Source of the DNA: Tillus elongatus
Lineage: Eukaryota > Arthropoda > Insecta > Coleoptera > Cleridae
Assembly: GCA_964006375.1 (NCBI GenBank)
Contig: OZ023265.1
Location: 169,652,533 to 169,716,532 of the forward strand
Direction of reading: 5' to 3'
DNA length: 64,000 nucleotides
The notes below the pieces were generated by a model. That model worked only from the letters and a program-made list of their open reading frames with translations. It searched no databases and was not told where the DNA came from. How positions within the stretch are numbered: the stretch's first letter is position 1; the number at the start of each line of letters is the position of its first letter. Positions 28,626 to 43,074 of this stretch are shown here, in pieces. Made by a program: the position numbers and the translations under genes.

Positions 28626-30937
28626 TACAGGGTGATTAATAAGTGGTGACCAAAAATGAAACCCCATGTTCTTCGAACAATTTTATTTCTATAAAAATTT
28701 TTCCTATAATGCTTCATTAAAAAGATACAGGGTGTTGAACTTGAATTTAAAAAAATAAAATTTTCCAATTTTTTAAAAAGTAGCACATATATTTTGCTGA
28801 AACTTCGCATGTGTAGGCTGCTATGTAAGGCGCGTATTCTACCATAACAATTGAATCGGCTAATCTAGCAGTGGCGCGCGTACCCACATGTCATTGGTTA
28901 TCCCTCAAGAAAAAAACGGGTAAACCAATGATATTTTTTTTATTTTTTATTTTTTGAATCTTACTCACTTTCTTGAACAAAATTACTCTCTTGATAATTT
29001 TCTGCACGACGCTTATTTTACGAGTAAACAATGAATCAGGTAAGTGTTTTAGAGCACAGTTTATAATTTTTAACCAGTCGTTGTTTGGTAGAAAATCGCA
29101 ATGATACACTTTTATGCCTCCATTGGCCTGAATACACGCACGACATCTTTTTAATATGAAAAATTTAATGTCTTGATAATTTTTTGTACGACGATTATCT
29201 TTGTTGTATTTTAGTAAGTAGTAGTCTGGTTTGCCAAAGTTGTCATTAAGTGTCACTTGACGTTAGGTTAACAAGTTATTATTTTGAATAGGTGTAAGTG
29301 GTAAACTTTATAAAATTGCAAAATTTTCTACTCTTTTACTTCTTATAATGGAGTACACCTCAGAAGAGTATGCAGATATAATTTTTATCTACGGATATGC
29401 TAATGGAAATGCTCTAGCTGCTTGTCGGGAATATCAACATAGGTTTCCCACTCGCCGTCAACCTACACCAAGGGTTTTTTCTCGATCGTTTTCAAGACTT
29501 CGGCAGTGCGGTATTGGACAACGTCCTGACGCTAGAGCTAATGGTACAAGACAACATCAACTTGAAGACGAAGAGAGAGTGGTGGATGCAGTGATGGATC
29601 AACCTTCTACAAGTACTCGGAGGATTGCTACGCAGTTACAATATTCTCAAAGCTTTGTTTGGAGAACTTTACATCGAGAAGCCTTACATCCATATCATCG
29701 ACAGAATGTTCATTGCCTTCTACCTGGAGATAATGTGCATCGACGAGTCTTTTGTGAATGGATGTTGGAAATGAACAATTAAAATATCTTATTTCCTAAT
29801 CTAATCTTCTGGTCTGACGAATCAACATTTACAAGAAATGGTATTTATAATTCTCATAATGAGCATGTCTGGTCATTGGAAAATCCACATGCAACAAGGA
29901 CTCGCACATTTCAACATAGATTTTTCATTAATTTATGGTGTGGTATTTTTAACGGCTCACTGTTCATGGAAGTCCTGCAACAACGTTTAAATGGATCTTC
30001 GTACTTAGGCGCTCCTAGAAAACCGTGTAGAAAACATTCTAGATGACATTCCACTAGTAAGAAGAGGTATAATGTGGTACCAGCATGACGGTGCACCAGC
30101 GCATCATAGTCGAAACGTTGTTACATGGCTACATGAACATTATAATGAAATATGGATTGGCAGAACTGGACCAATACATTGGTCTGCAAGATCACCGGAC
30201 TTAAACCCACTTGACTTCTATCCTTGGGGTGATTTTAAGCGACTGGTCTACAGTGAACAAATAAATATACACCAGAGCAGCTACAACAACTGATAAATAA
30301 TGCGTTTCGTCATATTCAAGCAACAATGAATCCTCAAGACATTAAATTTTCCATATTAAAAAGATGTCGTGCGTGTATTCAGGCCAATGAAGGCATTTTT
30401 GAACATTTATTGTAATAAATAAATAACTATAAGCCAGATAAAAGTATATCATAGCGATTTTCTACCAAACAACGACTGGTTAAAAATCATGAACTGTGCT
30501 CTAAAACACTTACCTGATTCATTGCTTACTCGTGAAATAAGCGTCGTACAGAAAATTATCAAGAGAGTCATTTTGTTCACGAATAAAAGTAAGATTCAAA
30601 AAATAAAAAATAAAAAAAATATCATTGGCTTCCCCGTTTTTTTCTTGAGGGATAACCAATGACATGTGGGTACGCGCGCCACTGCTGGATTAGCCGATTC
30701 AATTGTTATGGTAGAATACGCGCCTTACATAGCAGCCTACACATGCGAAGTTTCAGCAAAATATATGTGCTACTTTTTTAAAAATTGGAAAATTTTATTT
30801 CTTGAAATTCAACTTCAACACCCTGTATCTTTTTAATGAAGCATTATAGGAAAAAAATCTATAGGTCATACCCTCTCTAAAATTGTTCAAAGAACATGGG
30901 GTTTCATTTTTGGTCACCACTTATGAAGCACCCTGTA
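28626..30937 (+). mobile_element. mariner element with long (~0.6 kb) terminal inverted repeats
   Basis: Ends TACAGGGTGATTAATAAGTGG (28626) and its inverted counterpart at 30937, flanked by TA on both sides (28624-28625, 30938-30939), the target duplication of Tc1/mariner elements. Inverted similarity extends over 28626-29185 on the left and about 30332-30937 on the right, unusually long for a mariner. The transposase ORF lies between and its 3' end reaches into the right arm. The two arms differ by small indels, including a loss in the left arm near 29125. Confidence 0.9.
29348..30413 (+). pseudogene. mariner (DUF4817-type) transposase, nearly complete
   Basis: Start MEYTSEEYADIIFIYGYANG with the DUF4817 block and HRFPTRRQPTPRVF, a helix-turn-helix region (STSTRRIATQLQYSQSFVWR), first catalytic block FWSDESTFTRNG, second WYQHDGAPAHH, third WSARSPDLNPLDFYPWG, and C-terminus FSILKRCRACIQANEGIFEH. 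Damage is light: a stop after EMNN (29780), a frameshift near 29975 and another near 30280. All three acidic positions are present. It would cut and paste the element at TA sites. It is the least damaged of the mariner copies here and could be a few mutations from an active ancestor. Confidence 0.9.
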
Positions 30938-31473
30938 TAACTTTTGAAATAATTGATCTAAAGAAATGGGGTTTTCGCCAGTCTTCTTCTTATTTTTATA
31001 AGTTTGTTTCTGGGCATCTGTCCTTTTATACTCACTTCCGCTTTAACCGGAAATGACAAAAGGTATTTTTAAGGATAGGGCAACTTTGTAATTTTAAATG
31101 GAACACCTGTATATTTAAGGTGTGTTCTACGGGGCTAGTTCGCGCTCATTTAAACGATTTTTTTTCTAAATTCAAAAGCCGGGATTACTCATTTGTGATT
31201 TTTTTAAAGAAAATTCACCAATAGGACCTAAAAAAGTGTAGGCTCCTGATACGCTCAAATTTAACCCAACTTGATTTGACCTCACCTGAGGTAATCTAAG
31301 CTGACCTGACTTAAATCAGGATCCAATGTGTTCGATAAACTGATTAACCTGACCTGACCTCTCTAAAAAGCTGCAGTACACAAAAAGTCATTGCGACAAG
31401 CTGAAATTACCTGAAGACTGTGGCATCAATGAGAACGGCAGAAATTTTTGTCATAAACTTACTTGTAAGGGTA
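30938..31473. other. spacer with minus-strand TCHR left-module fragment
   Basis: 31138-31215 is TCHR left-module text on the minus strand (TTCGCGCTCATTTAAACG, AATTCACCAATAGG). 31275-31360 is rich in GACCTGACCT-like units. The rest is unrecognised. Confidence 0.5.
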
Positions 31474-32431
<958 letters not shown>

Positions 32432-35400
32432 CTGCCCCCCTCCTTAAGACTGTTCGTCCCGAACAGTATTTACCGGCCGCCAACTTGGGGGGTTCATTGC
32501 CCCGATAGCGACTCAACCTCTCTATGTGAACAACTTTGGGTTTAGTTCTTGGAGACAGCTGGATTCTGTAGACTAGGTCGTTAATTTTCTTAGTCACCAA
32601 GTATGGCCCTTCCCATGGTTTCTGAAGTTTGGGACTGAGGCCCTTTCTCCTTGTTGGTTGGTACAGCCACACTGCATCACCTTCCTTGAATGTATGGGGT
32701 GTTGCTCTGCGATCCAAGCGCATCTTCATCCGGTCACTGCTTAAGAGGAGCCTATCTCTGACACATCTGTGTATAGTGCGCAGTTTCCCTTCTAGGTCGG
32801 CGACATACTCAGGTAACGTAGCTAGGTCCGCTATGTCCTCGTTCGGTGGTGGTCTCGTCATGTCGATTGGTAACCGCATCTCTCTGCCGGTCAACATCAT
32901 GGATGGAGTGTAGCCGGTAGATTCATGCTGAGAGCTTCTGTAAGCTAGGAGGAACAGAGGTATCAGCTTGTCCCAGGTTCTCTGATTCTCGTCGACAAAC
33001 ATAGCAAGATACTGATTGATGGTCCTGTTATGCCGTTCTACCATGCCGTCTGATTGAGGGTGGAGTGGCGTTGTTCTCGTTTTCTTTATGCCTAGCAAGT
33101 CCATTAGGCTCTTCCAGACCTCTGATTCGAAATTCCGGCCCTGGTCGGTGTGAATCTCCAAGGGTACGCCATGCCGTGATATGACATTTTCCATCAGGGC
33201 TTCTGCTACGGTCGTTGCCTCTTGGTTGGGGATCGGCGCAACTTCAGGCCATTTCGAGAAGTAGTCCATCGCCACCATTATGTATCTGTTCCCAGACTCC
33301 GTGATGGGAAAAGGTCCTGCGATGTCTACGGCAACTCTCTCCCACGGTGTACCTGAGATGTACTGCATCATTTTTCCTCTGGATCGGGTCTTTGGTCCTT
33401 TCTTTGAAGCACATTGGTCACACCTTTTGCACCATTCTTCCACGCTCCTTCGGCAGTTTATCCAATAGAAGCGGTCTCTCACTCTGGCAAGAGTCCTGTT
33501 GACACCAAAGTGGCCTCCACTTCTACTATTGTGTAACTCTTGAAGAACACTGTCTATGCACTCACTTGGCACAACGGTCTGGTATATACAGTCTCTACCA
33601 TCGGCAGTTTCCCATTTTCGAGTGATCATGTCATTCTTTAGACACAATGAGTCCCATTGTAGCCAGTAGCCTTTAACCTCCGCCCCAAACCGGGACATAT
33701 CATGCCACTCAGGTTTTTTCCCTTTTTGTAGCCATTCTCTAATATTTTTCAAGTCTGGATCTGTCTTCTGTGCGTCTCTGATGTATTCAAGATTTACGTC
33801 TAGATCGGCATTATTCTCCTTTTCCGTCACCAGTTGTTTGATCTGATGAGTTACTTTATCGATCTCTTTGTTCTCTTGTCGCTCGCAAAATTTACATGCA
33901 TGCACTGAACATGGTCTTCTTGACAGGCTGTCTGCATTGGCGTGACTTCTTCCTCTTCGATGTTCAATCCGGAAGTCGTAGCTCTGCAGTTTCTCTATCC
34001 ATCGGGCTATCTGTCCTTCGGGATTTCTAAAGTTCAGAAGCCATTGCAGAGCAGAGTGATCTGACCTCACGCGGAATGTTCTTCCGTACAGGAAGCTGTG
34101 GAAATGTTCGATGGATCTTACAACTGCCAGCAGTTCTTTCCGGGTTACACAGTAATTTCTTTCTGCTTTTCCGAACGTTTTGCTGAAGTAGCCTATCACA
34201 ACTTCTTCTCCGGCTTGGAGCTGTGAGAGTACTGCCCCAATGCCATACTGGGAAGCATCGGTGTCCAGTATAAACAATCCTTCGTCCTGAGGATAAGCCA
34301 GCACAGGAGCAGTGAGAAGACGATGTTTGAGCTCTCTAAAAGACTCTTGGCAATCTGGTGACCAGATGAACTCGGCCTTATTTTCAGTCAGGCTATGCAG
34401 AGGTTTCGCAATGCTGCTGAAGTACTTCACAAAGCGTCGGTAATAGCTGCAAAGTCCCAGAAAACTTCTGACCTCATGTTTGTTCTTCGGCACAGGCCAG
34501 TCTCTTACTGCCTTTATTTTCTCTGGATCGGTTTCTATCCCTTTCTCAGAAACGACATGTCCAAGGAAACTCACTTTCTTCTGGAAGAGGACGCATTTCT
34601 TGGGATTGAGTTGCAGATTGGCACCTCTCAGCCTGGAGAAGACTTGCTTCAGATTCGACAGGTGTTCATCGAAAGTCCTTCCAATCACCATGACATCGTC
34701 AAGATACACCAGGCATGTTTCCCATGTCAGTCCTCTCAGCACTAACTCCATTAGTCGTTCGAAGGTGGCAGGAGCATTACACAGGCCGAATGGCATGACC
34801 TTGAATTGGTACAACCCATTCCCGGTTGAAAAAGCAGTCTTCTCCTTATCCTCTTTATGGAGTTCTACTTGCCAGTAACCACTTTTCAGGTCTAATGTAG
34901 AGAACCACTTTGATCCGGCCAAAGTGTTCAAAGTGTCGTCGATCCGGGGCAGGGGATAACTGTCTTTCTTGGTGACATCATTCAGCTTCCTATAGTCCAC
35001 GCAAAATCTCATAGTGCCGTCTTTCTTGGTGACCAAAACTACTGGGGACGACCAAGGACTATTAGACTCCTCGATCACACCATCTTCCAGCATTTCGTTA
35101 ACCATCGCCTTGATTTCTGATTGCTTGGCAAAAGGCAGTCTTCTCGGCGGCTGTCTAATTGGTCTTGCGTCGCCAGTATTAATCCTGTGTTGCACTAGAC
35201 TCGTACGACCTGTGATTTTATCTTGAGCGAAAATATCGGCCTCCTCCAATACGAACTTCAGGGCCATCTCCATCTCCATATTGTTCAATTGGCCCCATGA
35301 ATTCTTGAACCGCTCTACTATTTCTACTGGCAGTCTTCTGTCTAATGCAGTGGGTGTCACGTTTTTGGACAACGTCACTCGGTCAATGGGTTCGCAAGTG

Positions 35401-36153
35401 GCGATAACTTCACCTCTCTTCAATGTGACCCTGTTAGTTTGTACGTTAGCCACTCTTATGGGTATTGTCCTCTTCGGGTCTACTAAGCATCGTGCGACCA
35501 GGGCACCATCATGCCTATCTTTTAGGGGCTCCGCTATGAGAGCAGTCATACCATCAAGTTTCTTCTCTAGCCTGGCTCTGACAATCTTCTCACTGTTACC
35601 AGGAATCCGTGTATCCTCGTCGACAACAAGTCTCACCCTGGGATTAGCTTCGCCTGCTGTTGGAGATAAATACAACTCTTCGTTACCGATTTTCAAGATC
35701 TTATTCTGGAAGTCTACTGATAGGACATCGAAATCTTCCATTAAATCCAGGCCCAGAATAAATTCGTCGACGATTTCTGCGACGACAGCCCTTACCTGTA
35801 GCTCAGTACTGCCCAGCCTAATGTAAACAGTGGCCTCTCCATGCACGGGTATTCTATCTCCTTTTGCCGTCTCCAACACAGGTTGTTTGTTGGTAGTGAG
35901 TGCTGACTTGTTTGGCAACATGTCTGGACGTACAACGGATCTAGTGGCACCAGTATCGATGGTGAAACTGCATTGTCTTCCGTCTATGCTGCCAGGTATA
36001 ACGAGGCTCTCGTGGTAGCGTCGGATAGTGGAGACCTTTACTTTGGGGCCTTGGGACTCGCACGCCAGCTGCCGCCCCCTTACACTGGCGTCAGGTCGTT
36101 TCCCTGACGGCGCTCCCTGTTGGTGTATTCCTGTCCCCTGCGAGCCACCTAAT

Positions 36154-36888
36154 TGTTACGTTTTCTCCGGGTTCTGGATAAGTGAGACTTTTAATTTTAA
36201 CAAAACAACTTTATTTACACTCTAAATATGGATACAATAAAATTTCTAGAATGTCTCTCTCACAAAACACTTCATTTACTGGCCTTACAATTACTACTCT
36301 CAACAAAAGTCACTAATCTGGTACTACAGTCACTACTCTCTTAACACTTTACACTGCTTCAAGTCACTACCACATTCTCTTACTGAACTGAACTCGGGCT
36401 GGCTTGCTTTCGCTTTTATATACTCGCCGTACCTTCCCCTCCTTTCTAGAGCATTCCATTCCAGAACGTTCCAGGACCTTCTTTCACTAGAAAGTTCTGT
36501 GAATACAGATCGGTCCCGTGTGTATACAGGGGGATGTATATACAGGATGATCCAAATGTGGTCACCACTCCTATGTTACACAAGAGGTGTTTCTCGAACT
36601 ATAAGATCTCTCTGCGTATACAGGGTGTAAGGGTTCTCTGCGTATACAGGGTGTATATACAGGGTGTTCGGAATGTGCAGACCTCAGTTATCCGTTCCGA
36701 CGGGGTACAAGTTAGTAACTTCGTTATTTCTGGTCCTAGAGGGTTGAGACTTCGCCTGAGGGGGGTCACCCCAGGCACCCCCAGGGGGGTGGGGAGGCGG
36801 TGTTGCCAGACTGTGCAAAAATTCCCAGATGTTGTGGAAATTCTGGAGATGTGGCAACACCGCACCTACGTCTATTGAAGTGCTTTGT

Positions 36889-36892
<4 letters not shown>
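36154..36892 (-). repeat. gypsy 5' LTR
   Basis: 739 bp. Reading both LTRs side by side I find four single-base differences, all between positions 36769 and 36834 of this copy. TATA box TATATAAAAG at about 36425-36413 on minus drives transcription toward lower coordinates. Confidence 0.95.
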
Positions 36893-36987
<95 letters not shown>

Positions 36988-38213
36988 ATCACACCGATAA
37001 TTCAAAAATAATGAGCCGATTTTGATCAAATTTAGTGAGTACTTTCCTTTTGCAAGTGCCTTGGATAAGTCTGTTAGCCAGGAAAATCAGTCCCGGTTTT
37101 GCCGGAACATTATGTGTTTTCTTTCGGAAAAAAATGTATATGGAAATAACAAAGTAAGGGCAAGCAAATTTGACACGCGTGTTTGTATTATAAATAGTGA
37201 ACCAGGCACCAAAATTTAAGCCTGTAAGTGTAAAGCCAAAAAAGTTATGGGCAGTAAAAGAAAATTGGAGTTTTCCTCAAAACGTCAGTTGCGATGTGAA
37301 CGTCAAAATTCGCATCATTTCAGCAAATTACCTAACACAAATATGGATTATGTAAAGAAAATGTTGCAAGAAGAGTGTTCCGCAAACCCTTAACTTTCAG
37401 CTTCAACTGTCATTGTCCTTCATTTTACTAAAATATTTACAGAAAATTCATTTTCAAATAGACCCTTTCTCTGATGCTTTAGCTGTAGGTTTAGTTAGGT
37501 TAATGCTTTCGCTGTAAGTCTATGGTTTAACGGTCTTTAATATTTGGCTAATTTTCGTAGAAAAAATTCGTTATTGAGGAGACTTTGGAATTTAAAAAAG
37601 ATTTCTTCAAATGAGGGCCAACTAGGCCCCCTAGAATCCATATTAGGGTTTACTTTCAGATTTTATATCTGTTTACATATATACAGGGTGACGCATTTCT
37701 ACGGTAAAGCTCAATATAATTGTTCTTATACAGGATACGAGAAAAAATTGTATACGTTAATTATAGGGTGTCTTAAGCTGCATCTTATAAAAATATTTTG
37801 ACAATCACATGGTGGTCCATAAGTCGTTGGTGATCTCCAAAATTGTTTTTTCATGCACCCTTATATTATTGAATTTTTTATCGAAATATGATGCATGTTT
37901 GTAAGAAAAAGTCAACACGCAGTAAGTGCTTTTTGCTAGCGAATTTTCATCCTTCAAAATTCAATAACTCAATTTGCTATTAACCTAAGGTTTATTGGCT
38001 AGGAAACGAATATTTTAAGTTTGATTTCGGAAAAAAATAATTAAATTTTTAAACAATAAGTAATTTTGATACACTATCGAACATTGTTTCTACTATATAG
38101 GTTATACCGATAACCAGATTAATGCCCGCTTGCATTAGATAGACATATTAGCTCTTAAAAACATTTTTATGAAAGTTTACTTCCATAGCGCATTTGCTGC
38201 GTCCAGACTTTTT
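36893..38213 (+). repeat. TCHR copy D, (TA)n and right module
   Basis: (TA)n 36893-36984, then CACACCGATAATTCAAAAAT, TGTTAGCCAGGAAAATCAG and a long right module to 37560. A second left-module-like stretch (37570-37680, GGCCCCCTAGAATCCATATT) and a mariner-type end (TACAGGGTGACGC, 37683) intervene. The 300-bp inverted-end unit follows (37905-38213), ending TTTGCTGCGTCCAGAC. Confidence 0.75.
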
Positions 38214-38740
38214 TCTTATTCCACCTCTCAGTAAGAAGAAGCTCAAAGAAAGTCATAATTATTTAAGTTCAAAGGAGACCTTATAAATCAGATTAAAAGT
38301 CTGCATAATGTAGTGATATACACTTACCAGTGTTGTGAATTTAATAATGACGTTGTTGAGGTTTCAGAGAAGTTATGTCTATTTGTTTTTGTTTTGGCCT
38401 CGCGGAACGTCGAATTTAAATTTTACGCTCATTAAGCGTTTTAATTGCTTTCGACTGACTTTTACAATAGGCCGTTTGTATTAAGTGCAGGTCTGTCTCT
38501 AAATTATGTATTATACTGTGACACCCTTTAATTAACAAAAGTATCTTAATTCTTTGTACGGTTCTATTTGCATGATGGAACACACATGTTTTCATGCCTG
38601 TTAACTTCTGAGGAATACATTGTATGAGGGAAATATTTTTATTTCACTCTAAAAACGACCACTCTTAGCTGCTTGTAGCTTGGTTACCCTATAGAAGAGA
38701 CGTAAAAATTTCGGTGCAGCTGACTTGGTTTAATTTATCG
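38214..38740. other. AT-rich spacer, nothing recognised
   Basis: No feature could be supported. Confidence 0.4.
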
Positions 38741-38749
38741 TATTCGCAA

Positions 38750-39010
38750 AACTGTGATATTTTCCTCAACGTATTAAAAATACTGACAGTCGTTCCTGTT
38801 TATCAAGAAGGTCATCTTTGCTTGCCGACGAATTATAGGCAAATCTCAATAAGCCCCATATTTACAAAAATCTTTGAATATACTTTTGCAACACAATTGA
38901 CGGGTTACTTATTAAGCAATAAAAAAATTGCAGAAGCAGCGTTCGCATTTAGAGAGGCGCTCTGTACTACAGCTGCTATAAACGATCTTCTACGAGGTAT
39001 CTGACGAAAG
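38750..39010 (+). pseudogene. LINE reverse transcriptase N-terminal block fragment
   Basis: Open frame with LTVVPVYQEGHLCLPTNYRQ, ISISPIFTKIFEYTFATQL and AEAAFAFREALCTTAAINDL. These correspond to the early LINE RT blocks usually read as V-P-I-x-K-x-G...NYRPIS, SKIFE and FGFR...ST. Gln and Ala substitutions at conserved positions and an abrupt end at 39010 show a dead fragment. About 85 codons of an RT near 900 residues. Confidence 0.8.
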
Positions 39011-40233
39011 AAGACAATTATGTTTTTCGTGGGTAGCATGAAATTGATTTTTGACCCAAAAAATAGGTGTTTTATAAATGATCTGAAAATATATGTCCCC
39101 AAAAATATCTCAGCCCGAAGGGCATCCAAACTTTGGATGTTTGACGGAGAAACCAAGATTGGAAAGTATACTTTACGAAAAATGGGTCTAAAGGTCTAGC
39201 TGACGAAGCAGTTTTTAACATATAATCTTCTGTAGTTAAAACAAGTCAGCCTACCAGTGACTCTCCTATAAAGCGGACAGAATATCTTTGGATGGAATCT
39301 CAATATAAGAAAGTTATTTTTGAGGCAGCACGCTTTGCTTGAAAAACAATATTCCTGCTATGGATGTATAGGTACAACATAAGAAGCTGATATATTGAAA
39401 ACATATCGAAAAATACCGATAAAGTAATGTGAAAAGTGATATTAACAACAAAACGGCAGACAGGTTCATTGGTGGTAACCGGAAAATCATTTACATGCAT
39501 TAAAAATAGTTGCAACTAAAACCGAACCCTGTGGAACACCTCCATTTATTTTCAATTTATAGAATGAAACACCAGCTACAACCACATGAGAAATGCGATT
39601 ATGGGAATGCGCTATTATAACGTAATTGTGACGTCCAAACTCTTGTTATTTCATATATGGTTAATAAATTACAAACACTGTAACTCAAACTACTTGCAAA
39701 GCATCAGAGAAAGGGTCTATTTGAAACTAGTTTTCTACAAATACTTTAGTAAAACATGGGACAAAAAAATGTTGAGGCAGAAACTTGAGGCTTTGCAAAG
39801 CACACCTCTTACGATATTTGTTTTACAAAACTCGTATTTGTTTTAGAATCTTTGTTTCGAAATCACCAATTTTGACGTTTCACATCGCGATTTTTACGTT
39901 TTTCAAATCAAATATATAAAATTTTAGCCGTAACTTTTCTGGTACTTCTTGACATTTTTGCGCAAAAAAAGTCAATCTTTATAATATTTTATATTTCTTT
40001 CAGAATATTTGTTTAAAAATCATCACGTTTGACGCTTCACATCGCAAGTTTGTTATTTTAAAAATAAAAACTTTAAAAAAAGAAAAGTAAATTTTCTGGT
40101 ACTTTTTGACACTTTTCTGCCTTAAAAGATTTGTTTGTAATATTACATAGATTTTGTTAACCACACAAAACAGTTTGTCTTGTGTGTGTTTCGCTGATCG
40201 CTAATGGCATCCAATGTTTTTTAATTCTTATAT
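39011..40233. other. unassigned, with minus-strand TCHR right-module pieces
   Basis: 39690-39770 matches the TCHR right module on the minus strand (CATCAGAGAAAGGGTCTATT). 39845-40140 holds two diverged copies of a block of about 160 bp (each with TTTGACGTTTCACATCGC-like text). Confidence 0.5.
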
Positions 40234-40368
40234 TTTTTAGTGAATTTTTATTAAAAAAATTCACTAATAGAGGGGTGTCGATGGTGATACTTTGCAAAAA
40301 AAAATTTTAAACCAGCGCGAAATAGGACCTCTAGAACCCATATCCGAGGTCAGTTTCAATTTTTTTAT

Positions 40369-40449
<81 letters not shown>

Positions 40450-40912
40450 TGTATCCAACCGATAACTCAAAAAATTATTAACCGATTTGGATGAAACTCG
40501 GCTAGTTCTTTTATTAATGACTTGGACGAGTTCGTTAGCCAGGAAAATCAGACAAGGCTTTCCGGGAAAATTTTGAGTTTTCTTTTGAAAAAAAAAATGT
40601 TCTCCGAAAATTACAAAGATATTTTAATAATATTTGACATATATCTTGCCTTGGAAAAGACCTTACTACATACTAAAATTCAACTTTCTAAGTCTATAGA
40701 AAATTGAGTTATTCAAATTTTGACTTTTCTTTCCAAGAATTTTTTTTTTCGAAAATTACAAAGCTGTTTTAATGAAATTTGGTGGATATGTAAAACTGGG
40801 AGTGACCTCACTACATACCAAAATTCAACTCTCTAAGTTTATCGAAAATTGAGTTATTCAAATTTGAAACATTTAATAAAAATTCACTACCATAACGCAT
40901 TTGCTGCGTCGC
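40234..40912 (+). repeat. TCHR, complete copy B
   Basis: Foldback TAGTGAATTTTTATT/AAAAATTCACTA (40238-40267), CTAGAACCCATATCCGAGG, (TA)n 40372-40421 with (GTAT)n to 40454, GTTAGCCAGGAAAATCAG, a duplicated internal block, and a right end in CATTTGCTGCGTC. Same subfamily as copy A. Confidence 0.85.
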
Positions 40913-40971
40913 GAACTGTTTTTATTCAAAGATCTGAATTTTGGTACCTAAGATACGTTTTTGGTCTAAGC

Positions 40972-41045
40972 TTTCTTTTCCCTTAGGGCTCGTCCGCGGC
41001 TGTGGCGCCCCCATAGCACCGCAGCCTTTGGCTTATTGTGTAGGT
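40972..41045 (-). repeat. LINE 3'-end fragment
   Basis: About 70 bp matching the 3' ends at 1630-1700 (+) and 8055-8130 (-), with GCCTTTGGCTTATTGTG and the CGTCCGCGGCTGTGGCGCC region. A strongly 5'-truncated insertion of the same LINE family. Confidence 0.75.
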
Positions 41046-41175
41046 AGCCTAAACTTGCTAAAGCTTTGTTATTTTTTAAGATTTTCCGAAAGAAAACCCA
41101 AAATTTTCCCGGAAAACTAGCCCAAATTCTTGGATAACAAACTTATTCAATTCAATTACAAAATAAAGATAGTGT

Positions 41176-42710
<1,535 letters not shown>

Positions 42711-42714
42711 ATGA

Positions 42715-42800
42715 TAAAAAAATAGTTTTTCTTTATTTTTGTTGTTTTTGTGTTTGTCCTATAAATGACCTGGCTATTAATTCCTGCTGTGTTCATTAGA
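42715..42800 (-). pseudogene. piggyBac transposase fragment
   Basis: Minus frame YLMNTAGINSQVIYRTNTK matches the block DTAGINSQVIYSTDTNK of the larger relic at 43075-44570. It is a second, very short copy. Confidence 0.7.
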
Positions 42801-43074
42801 TATTTACACTTACAACTTTTGAAAAAAAAACACAAACGTGATAAAAACACTACATTTATTGTCTGAATGGCTCAAATCAAGAAATATCGTGATTTATACC
42901 CTTGACAAACATGCATTTTTTTAAATATTTACAAACAGAAAAATTATTCTTAAAAATAGAAAATATTTTGGAAATAGCAAAAAAAAGTTCAAACTATACA
43001 ATCTTCAAATTGTGTGGCAGTCAAAAAAAAAACATAATAAAACTAGTCGTCACGTAATTGGCTGCAATTTTTCC

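Noticed and set aside
36684..36992. Frames reading from TA repeats into the gypsy LTR
   Set aside because: Artefacts of the LTR copy of the pol C-terminus joined to microsatellite sequence.
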